Origin: Zeugodacus cucurbitae
Lineage: Eukaryota; Arthropoda; Insecta; Diptera; Tephritidae
NCBI RefSeq assembly: GCF_028554725.1
Contig: NC_071669.1
Location: 57,950,501-58,014,500, forward strand
Reading direction: 5' to 3'
DNA: 64,000 nucleotides
The number at the start of each line of letters is the position of its first letter. Within the stretch, counting starts at the first letter, position 1. The notes below the pieces were generated by a model. It did not search any database. It was not told the DNA's origin and saw nothing but the letters and a program-made list of their open reading frames with translations. Of this stretch, positions 37,890-50,496 are shown piece by piece. The position numbers and the translations under genes are program-made.

Positions 37890-38900
37890 GACACCATTCA
37901 TATGACACCTCACTTCGTTCCGCATTTTTGCTCTTTATTCAATGCTTTATAAAAAGTGTTAAGTGATCGGATTTAGTTCAAATATGCCCGATTTCGTTCG
38001 ATAATCTGTTTCTGTAGACGGCAACTTCAAAATACCCCCTCATAGAAGCCCCCTCCTTATTTGCGAAGAACTCGGACAGCCACTCGTCCCAAGCCTCTTT
38101 TGAGTTCAACTTTACACCACAAAGAGCGTTCGCCATGTACAGGAACAGGTGGTAATTACTTGGCGCTATATCCGGGCTATTTGGTGAATACGATAAATCC
38201 TCCCATCCGAGCTTCTGGTAGATCGCCTGCTTCAAGCGGTCCAGTTGTTCGCAGTAGATGGTAGAATTAAGCGTCTGGCCATATGGGAGCAGCTCATAGT
38301 GGATGATTCCCTTTCAATCTAACCAAACACACAGCAAAACCTTCCTGGCCGTCAATCCCGACTTGGCCACCGTTTGGGACGATTCACCGGTCTTCGAACA
38401 CGACCGTTTTCACTTGATATTGTCGTATGTGATCCATATTTCGTCGTCAGTCACCATCCGCTTCAAAAATGAGTCGAGTTTGTTCCGTTTCAGAAGCATA
38501 TCGAAGGCGTTGATTCGGTCCAGAAGGTTCTTTTGCGTCAAATCAAGCGACACTCAAACATCAAGCCTTTTTGAGTCACCAGCCTTCTGGAGATGTTTTA
38601 AAATGGTTTGGTGACTAACCCCCATCTCCTGGGCGATGTCACGAAATGCCACATGTCGGTCTAACTCGATGTTTTCCATGATTTGATCGGTATTCGTCGT
38701 CACAGATCTTACGTCGGCTGGCTTATCCATGGTGTCGTTTTCACCCGCTCTGAATCGTCGAAACTATTCCTCCGCAGTTCGAAGTGATAGAGTGCCATCC
38801 CCCAAAACACCATTAATCTCACGGAACGTTTCTCTAGCGGATTTGCCTTTAACGAAGGAAAACTTTAAAATAGCGCGAATTTCGGTGTTAGTGAAATCCA
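37890..38900 (-). mobile_element. Mariner-type transposase relic A, copy 2
   Basis: On the minus strand MDFTNTEIRAILKF starts at 38900, followed by a helix-turn-helix part (RDIAQEMGVSHQTILKHLQK) and ending with LGWEDLSYSPNSPDIAPSNY and HLF (last catalytic Asp block). The segment holding the middle Asp (HQDN) is deleted between CEQLDRLKQ and KLGWEDL, and there are stops at two positions. Same family as 2790-3225. Confidence 0.8.
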
Positions 38901-40570
38901 TATTTACATGTCTATAACTGTTGAACGCAATAACCAACCTAATCAGGCATAGCGTCGTTTTGTAGGTTATGTCAAGACCTACCAGATATGAGCTCTGTAG
39001 CGTTTGTATGTGTAATAGCCGCGAAATTCAAAAGACAAAACGGCGGAAGGGACATCTTTGACAACCTAATACATATATGGAGAGGGTTACGATTATTCTC
39101 AAAACTCATTAAACTCTTAAGATCATAGTTTTGTTTAAGTAATACTTCAAGATTCAAAAAATCAAATTTATCGCCAAAACCAAAATTTCAAAACAAATAA
39201 CTCCTGAGCTATAGGTACATACATATATATTTCTACAAGTAATGGCGAGCTGAAATGCCAACTCCACAATTTCGATTACTCCATCAAGGTAGATACAGAG
39301 TAAATAAGTTTGTTTATTTACAAGCTTTGCCATCCAAGTGAGTCATTTCTAATAAATACGCACGTCACTCATACGCCCCGGCCAACAAAAAATATTTTTC
39401 CTTTACTTTACTACGCATCTTCATCATTGCGAATGGAATATTACTATCCTTTAACTTACATTTACCGCTGACACACAAGCACATATTTATTAATAACACA
39501 AGTTGAACGAAACTTTCTATGGCCGCACTCTCAGGCTCAAATGTAAACAACAAGAAATGCTGCCAGTATTAAATGCGGAAAATTGCAGAAAATGAAATGG
39601 TAAACTTTTCGCTTTTCACCGTTATGAGTGTACGCTTCAAACTTTGATTTCAATTGGACGAGTGTGTAGGAATATAGGTGTGTGTGTGTGTGTGCTCACT
39701 CTTTCACATTCAAATAACGGTCGTAATTTTCAATTTCACTTTTCTCCACATTTTTTTTTTGTTTCACCCACTCACATCAACGGCTGCACTTTGCTTTTTT
39801 TCTGGTTCACAGCACCCTTGGCGTGTCATAGAATGGGGTCATCATTTCAGTTGTGAATGAGAAAAACCGTTACACTTAGAAATGTTATTATTTTGTGAGA
39901 GTTTTCCATTCACTTTTTATTGAAATTGGTTTGTGAAGAGATTTTGTTGCGTTTTTTATTTTTCTGCTCGAGTGGTTTTGCGGAAGTGAGTACTCACATG
40001 CATATAAAATTTATAGTTTTACTCAATGAGCCGAAATTATGACACAATATCTCTTTAACTGCAAACTGCTGGTATGAATATTTCACTACGGCGTCTTAAT
40101 TATCTCGTTGCACTCACATTTAATCAGCTCAAATAACCATTCTTGATTATCTCTGCACGCCGTTAATGTCTCGCTTTATGAATAATCTATCATTTAATAG
40201 TTGCGTTGAGCTTTAACTGCTAATACGTATATCAACAGTTAATATGAAGTGCTTATTAAGCTCGTGCATAAATGGGTGCATGTGTATGTACGTATATATG
40301 TAACTGCAATAAATAAACCTTAAGTGCTCCATCTGGAATTTACTACTCATCCACCGAAGGCAGAAGTCACAGGTAAGTAGCAACAACAACAATCACAACA
40401 AAACTAAATGCGGTGACTAGCAAAACGCAGCTTAGTAATAATAAATCTCAATAAACATTTAATAATTGCCGTTGTGGAGCGTAGCGTTGAAAAATTAACG
40501 CGGCTGAAGAAATGTGGCACTGTAACCCTGTAGGAAATGGAAAATGTGTCCTTTTATTTACGTTACGTAC
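38901..40570. other. Non-coding; isolated + strand donor at 40373
   Basis: (TG)n lies at 39680-39696. AGTCACAG|GTAAGTAGC near 40372 fits a donor on +, but there is no supporting acceptor or frame. Confidence 0.3.
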
Positions 40571-41637
40571 TACTGATAAAAATTTAATTATATTATATAA
40601 TATTATATTTTATTTAATTTTTTAATTTATTTTATTTTATTTTATTATTTTATATTTTCTTTTAATTTTTTTTTATTTTATTTTATATATTTTTTTATTT
40701 TATTCTCTTTTATTTTATTTTATTTTATAAATTTTTTTTATTTTATTTTATTTTATTTAATCTAATTTTATTTAATTTAATGTAATTTTATTTGATTTAA
40801 TTTAATTTAATTTAATTTTATTTTATTTTATTTGATTTGATTTGATTTAATTTAATTTTATTTTATTTTATTTTATTTAATTTAATTTAATTTAATTTTA
40901 TTTGATTTGATTTGATTTAATTTAATTTTATTTTATTTTATTTTGTTTTATTTTATTTTATATAATTTTATTTTATTTTATTTTATTTTATTTTATTTTA
41001 TTTTATTTATTTTTATTTTATTTAATTTAATTTAATCTAAATTTATTTAATTTAATTTAATTTAATTTAATTTAATTTTATTTTGCTTTATTTTATTTTA
41101 TTTTATTTTATTTAATTTAATTTAATTTAATTTTATTTAATTTTATTTGATTTGATTTAATTTAATTTAATTTTATTTGATTTAATTTAATTTAATTTAA
41201 TTTAATTTTATTTAATTTAATTTGATTTGATTTGATTTAATTTAATTTAATTTTATTTTATTTTATTTTATTTTGCTTTATTTTATTTTATTTTATTTTA
41301 TTTATTTTTATTTTATTTAATTTAATTTAATCTAAATTTATTTAATTTAATTTGATTTGATTTGATTTAATTTAATTTTATTTTATTTTATTTTATTTTG
41401 TTTTATTTTATTTTATATAATTTTATTTTATTTTATTTATTTAATTTAATTTCATTTAATTTAATTTAATCTAATCTAATTTAATTTAATTTAATTTAAT
41501 TTTATTTGATTTAATTTAATTTAATTTAATTTAATTTAATTTAATTTAATTTAATTTTATTTTATTTGATTTAATTTAATTTAATTCAATTTAATTTAAT
41601 ATTTAATTTAATTTAATTTTATTTTATTTTATTTTTA
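40571..41637 (+). repeat. 1.07-kb pentanucleotide satellite (TTTTA/TTTAA/TTTGA)
   Basis: Almost the whole stretch is made of five-base words TTTTA, TTTAA and TTTGA in blocks. The blocks recur in the same order: (TTTGA)3 followed by TTTAA and TTTTA runs at about 40831, 40902, 41222 and 41351; an AATCTAAATTTATTT phrase at about 41035 and 41329 (about 294 bp apart); a TTTTGTTTTATT...ATATAATT phrase 455 bp apart (G at 40945 and 41400). It therefore grew by segmental duplication as well as slippage. Confidence 0.9.
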
Positions 41638-42186
41638 GAACTTAACAAAATTAGTAACGACCACCTAGGCAATTTTTGAAAGTTTTTAATGAATTGAGTC
41701 TGAGAAAGCCTACATGAGGTTTTGAGAGGCTCAAATAAAGATTTAAAGTTTATTCTTCAATTCTTAAACGTATCTTATTTAGGAATGTTTTTCCTTATTG
41801 TAAATCTAGTTACCATGTATGTGCTCTTGATATATGTATAGTATAGTTTGTTCACATTATCCCTGCCCGACCATTAATGTCTACTTATGCTTATCTGAGT
41901 GCGTAATTCTTTGTTTATTAAAGTTGCATCGAGTTGGTTGGCTGGCTGTGGAAGTCAGGTACACAGCTGCGCTGCACTCGCACACTTCATGTTGCGTGAG
42001 TTATGACTTTATTTTGCCTAAAGGGACATTTAAGAGCGAAAAATAGTTTTAGTTACGCGCAAGCAGACTTTTAACTTAAGGTACAACGGAGAGGAAACTT
42101 AAATATTTTTAGAGCTTGGTTTATTTTTCAAAAATTTTTGTAAAGCTTTAAGTGCTTTATTGTTAAGCATTCACATTAAACAATGC

Positions 42187-42268
42187 GCCTAATTGTAGGC
42201 AATTTCGTTATTTTTATATATTTTTTAACCCTAAATTAGCATAAGTAAAGTGTTGCCTACATTTAGGC
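42187..42268. repeat. Paired short hairpin motif GCCTA-N4-TAGGC, pair 1
   Basis: GCCTAATTGTAGGC (42187-42200) and GCCTACATTTAGGC (42255-42268). Each is a small hairpin, and the two are near-inverted copies of each other. The same word pair recurs at 42597/42649, with singles at 13478 and 58277. Confidence 0.6.
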
Positions 42269-42596
42269 TGTTGTATTGTATGGCACTTAACATAATTAAA
42301 TATTAATTGGTAAATAATTTGACCGATAAACACTAAAATCCATCAATAATAAAATTAATTTACTTTTGTTTAACGTTGTTTGCATGGTAGGCAATGAATT
42401 CAGTGCAGAAAATTGTTAAACTAAATTCAATCAAATTTAAATGTAGCATAAATTTATGATGTTATTTACGATAATAATCAAAATAAGTATAGAAGGATAA
42501 AAATTCAGGCCAATTCTGATTGAATTGAAAATAATCAAATCAGAGTTTCGTCAGACAACTAATAAAGCTTGAAAATATTTTTTTATGACACTAAGC

Positions 42597-42662
42597 GCCT
42601 AATTGTAGGCTACATTTTCATTAATTAATGACAGAGACATGTAACGTTGCCTACATTTAGGG
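42597..42662. repeat. Paired short hairpin motif, pair 2
   Basis: GCCTAATTGTAGGC (42597-42610), identical to 42187-42200, and GCCTACATTTAGGG (42649-42662). Same order as pair 1 with 52 rather than 68 bp between starts. Confidence 0.6.
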
Positions 42663-44367
42663 TGATAAATGACAGTAATCAAGGTAAAATGAAGTTGAAT
42701 CAATGAAATTTTGTAACAAAAAATAAAATAATAATTGCTCTAAATGAAGACAAAATGTATGATTTAATGGAGGAAATCTAGAAAAAAATTAGATTTAAAA
42801 TGAGCTCAAAATGACGTAAATGTCATATTCTTTGAAAACATGTGCTGAGATTTCTACCAGCACACACTCGGAAGCCATGAACTGTCCAGTATTAATTTAA
42901 ATGAATATGTGTCTGTCCGTGCTTATCTAAAACAAATTAGCGCACACGAGCAAGAAGATTATAATCGCAGATAATAAATTTATTGCCTGCAATTTCAGTT
43001 GAAAGCATGTCCTGGCCTGCATACATACATACATACATACTCATTTACATATGAGTACTCAACACCAGCTGTGCCAAACATGCCGCGCACTCCAGCGCAA
43101 ATGAATTAAACGACTAATGAACGTGGGAAATGGGGCATTTGTATTTGCCTTCGTCAATATATCTACAAGTATACTAATGCTTGGCAACAATATCTTTGTG
43201 CTTTATTACATTTTCCGACACTTACAGCCTTCTCGCTTCTCTCCGCCTACGCTCCGCTGCTGCTGGTGGCTTGTCGCATTTGCGACTCTTAAAGCTTCTT
43301 ACAAATTTACACAGTTAATGCGACACAAGCGGAGCACAATTAATGAATGAAACAAAGTGGTGTTGTTGCAGCTTACATTTGCTGCTCTTGCCTGCTACTG
43401 CTGCTGCTGCTGCTGCTGTTGAAGTGATAACAGCCGCGCGTTGTTAGTGTAATGTGATTAACTGTACTGTGCGCGGTATGCAAATTTATGGCACTCCATT
43501 TGAAGTGCGACTATATGCATTAATTCAAGTGTACATTTGTATGTATATATGTGAGTATGTGAGTATGGGTGAGTAGGTGTATAGTAGTAGTATATAAAGT
43601 ATATAAACGTAGTCATGCTCATGAATGAATTAATTAAATTTAAATTCACTAAGTTAACAATGAAGCGCAGGCAAATATACTTCCATATAAGTGTATGGGT
43701 ATATATTTATGCCAAGCACTGTACTTAATTTATGTATCTCGGTATGAGCGCGAGACTTCAGAGGAAACATTTTAATTAAAAAAATAAAAATAAAGTTCCA
43801 ACATGATCAGGGAGGAACATTGTTATGTCACTGGACCTGGGCCCAAAATTGCTAAAAATTTTACTTCCTTTCAAAGTTCAATGTCCGAAATTTATAGAAT
43901 TCTTATATAAATGGTCTCTTCATTTCATTAAAAACTCTGCTTACTCTATCACATATTCCTTTTTGAAAACAGAAAATAGTCGGGTTTGAATTATTCTGGA
44001 TATAATGCTGGAAGAAGAATTGTATGAAAATAACCGAAGAGGCGAGAGGACTTTCAAAATACACAAAAATTATACAAAAATGAATTACAGTAAAATGAGG
44101 TTGATCAAGATAGATGAAAACTGATTTTCGTGTACCTGGACCTCACAGAATGCTCTGAAACCGAGACTGTTGCCTATTATGATGCAAGTGATATCGAGCA
44201 TCTATATACATATTCAGGGTATCTCTCAATAATAATATAATAAAATTGAGCCTTGTCTAAAACTATGGCTGTTTCTTTAAAATGTTTCGAACTTTTCAGT
44301 CTATCCCTTACAATTTTCCCTCGGCATATAATCATTATCTTGGTATATGAGTACTTTTTTCCTCCTA

Positions 44368-44573
44368 CTCTGACTTATCCAGACTAGACCCTGACATACT
44401 CAACATATGTCCTGCATGCAAAGAGGTCCCGCATGACATCTAACCTACTAATTTAACAACTCTTTCCTTTTCGTTCGACCCTATCGAAACAGCTCGTTTT
44501 CTGGGATTTCCGTTAGATGATTTCGATGACAATTAGTCTAGGCGTGGCTAACCGTTACGACAACAAAAACAAC
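44368..44573 (+). mobile_element. Non-LTR retrotransposon 3' end (family 2), copy 2
   Basis: A shorter copy of the element at 24192-24770: CATATGTCCTGCATGCAAAG, CCCTATCGAAACAGCTCG, GATTTCGATGACAATTAG (stop 44534-44536) and a GTTACGACAACAAAAACAAC tail. More diverged, with deletions. Confidence 0.75.
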
Positions 44574-44850
44574 AATGTTACTAATTTGTTGATATCTTTC
44601 TTTCTTTAAGATTTCATTTATGAACCTACCCTTTATTACTCTCACATACATATTTTTTTACACTCACTAGGATAATTTAAGAAAACTGTTAAAAGATAAT
44701 TATTTAAGGTTAATTGAGTTGAGTGGAACCTCAAATGCAATGAGTCAATTTACGCTATAATTAACTCGAATTAGCCTACCCCGCTGCAAACTATTAAGCA
44801 ATAATATGTAGATGCTGATAATGGATGTCATAAGGCATAGATCAAGTGTT

Positions 44851-45735
44851 ATTGCCTCTTTATACAGCCAATTTAATTGATCAATTAAAATTTTGATTGA
44901 GAAATCAGTTTTTGCTATTAACACTGCCGACTACTCGATAACCGATCAGCTGTTATACATTTTTGTTTTTGCTTTTTATAAGAAGTTGGTAAGTTTCATC
45001 AGCTGATTAATGGGCATAATCATTGAATCCGCAGCGAATTCGATTTCGATACGATAAAGATTTTCGATCGAAAATGTTCATGCAATCATTGATTCCGTCG
45101 ATAAACCGCTTTACCACAAAGTGAGAACGTAAACGGTTTTATCGGCCTTCATCGACAAATGCGACAAATTTGATAAAGTGTCTATGTTTAAAATAAATAT
45201 TTTTGCTTTGTTCAAAAAAAGTTAAATCTGACCTTTAACTATTGTGAAATTTCTTCCAAAAAATATTTAATTCGCCTGAGGCTCTTTCAAAAATTCCATC
45301 GCTATTTCGAGGGGGCAACTTTATATCGCTTTCAAACATCTTTAATTTATTTTTTTTTAGTCTAAATTTTGTCTCTTTGCTCTAAAATATCCATTTAAAA
45401 CATAATTTAGACCGTCATCAGTAGTTTTTTACATAAAAACTTCCAAATTTTTTATTTATTTTACATTTCCGCAACTCATTCACCAACGGATAGATTCCGA
45501 CCAAAATTTTCGATTTTGCGGATTCAATGATTTCGTAATTAGCAACATCTATTAGCCGCGCAATGTATTTTCTCGAGTCGGTAAGTGAGTTCAATGTGAT
45601 CGTAAATTTTATTTTCGATACGGTTTCAATGATTCCGACGTAAATTTTTTCGATCGAATCGAACCATTTTTCGATCGAAACGGATTCAATGATTAGGCCA
45701 AATATTTTTTGCGACATCTCCCGTCCTGTTGAATT
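44851..45735 (-). mobile_element. Subterminal-palindrome MITE, copy 2, interrupted
   Basis: The left part 44851-45005 is the reverse complement of 55558-55400 (AATTGATCAATTAAAATTTT, ACATTTTTGTTTTTGC, TCATCAGCTGAT). The MITE text resumes at about 45705 with TTTTTGCGACATCTCCCGTC. The gap is filled by the element at 45008-45702. Confidence 0.65.
45008..45702. mobile_element. Inverted-repeat element nested in the MITE
   Basis: Left end GCATAATCATTGAATCCG, right end CGGATTCAATGATTAGGC, an inverted repeat. Inside, variants of GAATCATTGAAACCG and TTTTCGATCGAAA recur next to both ends. The 99-codon minus frame 45717-45418 mostly translates these motifs (IIESVSIEK, IIETVSKIK) and is not taken as a gene. 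Confidence 0.6.
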
Positions 45736-47390
45736 AACATTAAGCCATCTAGTCGTGTGCTGGAAGAGCTGAGTAGCAAATTAATTACTGTTTTAAAGAA
45801 AACTACAAAGGGGAACTTAAACTTTTCAGTTTTCGAGACCTTACTGGCGGTTTGTGTACCTATAAGAGGGCTTATTTTAATTTTAAGAACCTGAATTGGT
45901 AAATTAAAATGGTAAAGATTACCGTATTAGATGCACAAAAGATTCCATAAACGATCTAAAAGGTGTGATGCGGGCAAACCAGTTACTAAAACGAAAAACT
46001 CCTAAGACTTCAATCCGTAACAAAAAGGTAAATTTCCTACACCAAGTACTGAAATAAAATAGACATTTTCGGAATATAATAATTTTTGAATTGTATTATT
46101 TCTTAACATTCTTCGACTAACGAGCGTTTCATTTCATTCGACGAATGGATATTATATATATATATACTCAAACTTCCATTTTCAAAACTTAAACTACTTT
46201 TTTCAACGTTTGACTGCACATAACTTGGGAGTACATTCACCTAGTTAACCCTTAAGCACCTCTAATAATAAAACGTCAATTTAACGCCAAAGTACTTCCA
46301 CAAAAAAGAAAATACAAATCTCCAACAGGCGCCGTTAGAATGCCTTTGTGTGCTTTCAAATTTATGCTGCACGTTTTTAAGTTCACTTTTTTGCAATAAA
46401 TTCAGCGACCCACAGGAATTCCATTGCACACGAATGCAAAATTCATACCGCATACTCCTTAACTTTTTAACGGTAATTTGAAAATGTTAACGCGCTCTCT
46501 AGCGCTCCGAGTTTGTGACAAGCAATATTTTATTAAATCTCGCTCGTTTCCTTCCGTTTCGTTTGCTGCATACTACCACCAATACCGACACATTTATACT
46601 CCTACATATGTATACAGATATTCATATCATTGGCGAGTGAAGGGACACTGCTTCTTATGGAAATGTACATTTGTGTAAATCAGTGCAGTGAGAAAGGCAA
46701 ACGGAAAATCCAAATTTAATAGCCATTATCAGTTGATTTTATTACGCTTGAATCTCAATCATATTTCATGGACGCGACCACCCAAGTCAATTTCAGTTTT
46801 ACGCGTATATGTATATAATATATCTCGTATATATAGATATACATAGGTTCTTGTTAAATCCCGCACACGAATTGCGCATTTGAACTGCCATATCCACCTA
46901 CATATCTTTATATGTATGTTATGTAACCGTTAAATGGACCACGAAGTGGCAGCGTTAAAGTCCTATTACACTGCGGTGATTTGTGTCGAATGTAGACTGA
47001 CATGACATGATTACATATATACGAGTATGTATGAGTCTATATGAGAATGTTTGCATAAGATTTTATTGCAGTACTTACCCTCCAGGAATGATCTTTTCGG
47101 TAAAAGGACGAGAAAATATTAAAAAATATTGTATGTTTTTGAGAGGATGGTTCTCCGGTTTCTCTGAAAGGCCAAGAGGACCAAAATCCTTCAGCCGGAG
47201 GAGAACGGAGGTGTGGCCTAAACGGACTCGGAAGTCCCACGGTCCTATAGGAAGGAATGAGTATGGAGTGTGGATCATCAATGGACAGATCAGTCTTCAG
47301 TCTCGAACGGCTGTTCAAATAGAATCGGGACGATAATGATGTTGGTACTCATATGTAGATAAGTGTGGAAGATGAAGATACTTCTAGCAC
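45736..47390. other. Non-coding stretch
   Basis: No gene recognised. The piece 47090-47330 is richer in G+C and may be the upstream continuation of the retroelement relic that follows. Confidence 0.3.
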
Positions 47391-47394
47391 GCCA

Positions 47395-47720
47395 AAGTGA
47401 ACACAGTCATTATCTTGGTTCGCCTTGAAAGAGAAGATGCCATAGTCAACCTAATCCAAGAATCGTGGCTGAGCAGGAACGACAGTGGGTTGACACTGGG
47501 TATTGACAAGAGCTCAAAATCTGCTGGTTGCCAGCAGTAAAGATCGAATTGGGGCTTGTTTGTTAGACAAATAGGAACTACGAGTTCAAGGCGTCGTCCC
47601 CGCTAGGTTAAAGAGCTGCACAAGAGACCTCCGGTTTGAGATACCGAGTTGGAGCCATCTATGGATTTGCTGAAAGATTGAAAGAACTCCGTTTGAGGAA
47701 GCTCGTACATAAATGTAAGA
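47395..47720 (+). mobile_element. Possible non-LTR retroelement endonuclease start
   Basis: One frame reads VNTVIILVRLEREDAIVN and LIQESWLSRNDSGL. The LIQEPW-like string after a short hydrophobic run is typical of the start of the endonuclease domain in fly non-LTR elements. Frames break soon after. Tentative. Confidence 0.35.
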
Positions 47721-49335
47721 AGATCGTCACTTTTTCGAGATGACCTATTTATTTGTATAAGAAATATTTATGTTTCTGCGAGCAGGGATGAAGCCCTCGA
47801 TCTCACCTCAAAAGCATTTACTCCCTTGAATTTGGAATGTAGGATTATTAACGACCACTTCGTCTCTTAACATAGATATATCGGTTATAATATCATCGAA
47901 ATGCGTCCATCTAGTTGACCTTATAGGAACTTGGAGAAGACAGATTGTGGCCGGAACTGCAGAAAGCTTCGATCATATCTTTCGCTTGCCTTTGGTCAAA
48001 ATACGAGGATTCATGGCGAATCGAACAAGGAACTGGTATAAACCAAATAGAGTTGGTATCATAAACTACACAAACTCTACTAATCTTATCTACTCTCTCG
48101 CAGGGCATTCACATATCTACTTCTTTATTTTATTCAATTTAAAGGTAAGCTCTTCAACTCTTTTTCTTGCCAGGGTTTAGCTCTTAAAATATGTGCATAT
48201 GTAGTATATGATAATACGTATGCGGGCTTGTTAGTGATGATGGTCTACTTTTAGCTGCTCGTAAAGTACAAGTTTGGCAGCAATGCGACAGCTCTACACC
48301 TACATCACTGAACACACCCACACACAACTTAAGCTATATTAATACAAATCCACATTGGAAACCTAGAAAAGTTTTATGACACTTTCCACTTCTTCTTGTT
48401 TTTTTTTTTTTGGTTCATTCTTTTTGCGCTTCTTCATCCGTTTTTTGCATTGCCACGAAAGCGCTGAGTAATAGTTTCTTTTTTTTGTAGTTTTCCACCG
48501 CACATCCCATTCGTTTTACTCAATCGGCATTTAACCGCACTTTCTCCGCGCATTTACATGCTCATCGTCTCTTCCCCGCCTGTGTGAGTGGTCGCTCGGG
48601 AGCAGCAGGCGCACAGCATTTTCATTGCCTGAGCACGCAACCGACTGCGCTTGGTTTAACGCGCCATGCCGTATGCCTCAGTGATTCTGAGTGCCATCCG
48701 ATGTACTTGCTGCCTCTTTTTTTGCTCTCCTTTTTTCTTTTTCTCTTCAGAGCCATTTAAAACGCGGCATTTTTTATCCTGAGTATCTATTAGCCGCACT
48801 GTCCTGGCCACCGCGTTATTGCAACTGCAACTATGAACGACAGACGGCGGCGATTGGTTCGCGCGCCCACTTTTGGCGCTTGCTTATGCTCGCTTGTAGC
48901 GTTGATATGAAAATTGTAGAGTGAGAGAAAAAAAAATTCGGAAATTCTGAAATTGCTGTAAATGGACGAAAATGGCAAATTGTCGATAAATTGTATTGCT
49001 GCGAGGCACAGTAGGCCGCTGCAAAGTTGTTGTCGTTAAAGCGCAGTTATTTACAGATATATAGATGAATGTACTATATGCATTTTTATCAGTTACCGTA
49101 TGGGTGCTCTGAGTGTTGTGTGGATTACTACTCGGCCTCAATCTGCAGTGATTGCATTGTTGATTTGTATGCGCATATTTCATTCACACAAAATGCTTGT
49201 ATACTGTTGTAAGGGTTACCAACATTGTTTTTATATTTGTCTGCTAGAAAACAACTTTTTGTTGATATTTCGAGAATTCTATAACCTCTTACCGTAACTC
49301 ACCAAGGTAACCACAAACAGAAACACTTAACTTTA
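47721..49335. other. Non-coding; GC-richer patch 48480-48900
   Basis: 48480-48900 is richer in G+C (CTTCCCCGCCTGTGTGAG, GCGCGCCCACTTTTGG). It may be a promoter or enhancer, but no frame or splice site supports a gene. Confidence 0.3.
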
Positions 49336-49339
49336 CAGA

Positions 49340-49960
49340 GAAGATGGTATAGAAAAGCTGCACTTAGATCGGTACAAAAATGGAAAAAAAGGCGTGGCGT
49401 CGTCCACTTTTGGGTCAAAAACTATATCTCAGGAGCCATTCGACAAATTTCAGTCAAATTTGGTATATAAAAGATTCTTGACAATCTGACGTTACCGATG
49501 GAAAATTACCGATGGAAAGTTAACGATTGGAGAAATTGTTTTATAACGACGCCTACTTTCCATATAGCATAGTTTTCGATACCATCTGATTCTGTCACTT
49601 TACAATATAGAAATTAGTATGAAGATATCGGAATAAAATTTTGTACAAATATCGCATTTGTGGTGTGACATCACTCTTTTAAAACTTGTCGAATTCGAGC
49701 TGTAACTTTTCAAGCCCTCAAATATCGAACATGAAGACCTCAATACCAATGGATTATTATTTACCGAAAATATTGGTAAATCTCTCTAATATTTAGTGGA
49801 AATTTACCGGTAATTTTGTAGAATCGGCTCATAACTTTCCCTAGCTCCCATATAAGGAATATTAAGTTTTTCAAAAATACGGTGGACTTTATTCCGCATA
49901 TATCGTGATATATGTGAGATATCGGAATGATGAGATGACTGAAATTGGTCAAACTGGAAT
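49340..49960 (+). mobile_element. Hairpin-ended dispersed repeat, middle fragment
   Basis: Matches the centre of the family at 30997-32396 and 61820-63186 (GGGTCAAAAACTATATCTCA, AAAATATTGGTAAATCTCTC, ATTCCGCATATATCG). Both ends are missing. Confidence 0.7.
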
Positions 49961-50125
49961 TTTGCCCTTACTTACGTGTTTATCTTGTAATAATGTATTG
50001 TTGAATCAGATAAGTTTTAAATTTCTCACCTATTTAGGATAGCTAGTCACTTTGAGGTTAGCTCATCCAGAAGAGATTACTCACAGAAATAATTAACCCA
50101 GCAATCGTTTGTAAATTGTGGATAC

Positions 50126-50496
50126 TAGAGCTCTTGGCATTCGACTAACCGAATTAACCGAATAGGGCATTATTCGAATAATAATATTCGGTTCATTTTC
50201 GACTATTCGGTTAACCGTTCGTTGTCGACTATTCGAATAGTGCAAGTTCATTCATTTTCTTATTTTTGTTGAAAAAGGGGAAACATTAAAACTAACAAAA
50301 AACGTCCTCTCTGATTCTAATAAAGTGGCTGGAATGCGGAAACTTAAAAAATCAAAGGCTGTTTGGATTTTAAACAATTTTCATTTATTCGAATAGTAAC
50401 CGCAGTCGAACGACTAATCGAATAGTACTAACCGGTTAATATTCGTACGAACGAATAATCGGTTTTCAGGTTAATCGAATAATTTTAAGAGCCCTA
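50126..50496. mobile_element. hAT-type MITE with 8-bp target duplication
   Basis: 371 bp. Left end TAGAGCTCTTGGCATTCGA, right end (inverted) TAGGGCTCTTAAAATTATTC. It is flanked by GTGGATAC (50118-50125) and GGGGATAC (50497-50504), an 8-bp duplication with one change. TAG-start inverted repeats plus an 8-bp duplication indicate the hAT superfamily. The interior is rich in ATTCGAATA palindromes and has no transposase. Confidence 0.8.

Larger units (their letters stand above)
41638..44367. other. Non-coding; microsatellites and short hairpin motifs
   Basis: CATA repeat at 43017-43040, CTG repeat at 43397-43420 in a GC-richer stretch (43210-43450). Two pairs of GCCTA...TAGGC motifs are listed separately. 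The 77-codon + frame at 43117 has no recognisable motif. Confidence 0.35.

Noticed and set aside
45418..45717. 99-codon minus frame with internal periodicity
   Set aside because: The periodicity comes from the repeated inverted motif of the nested element, not from a protein repeat.
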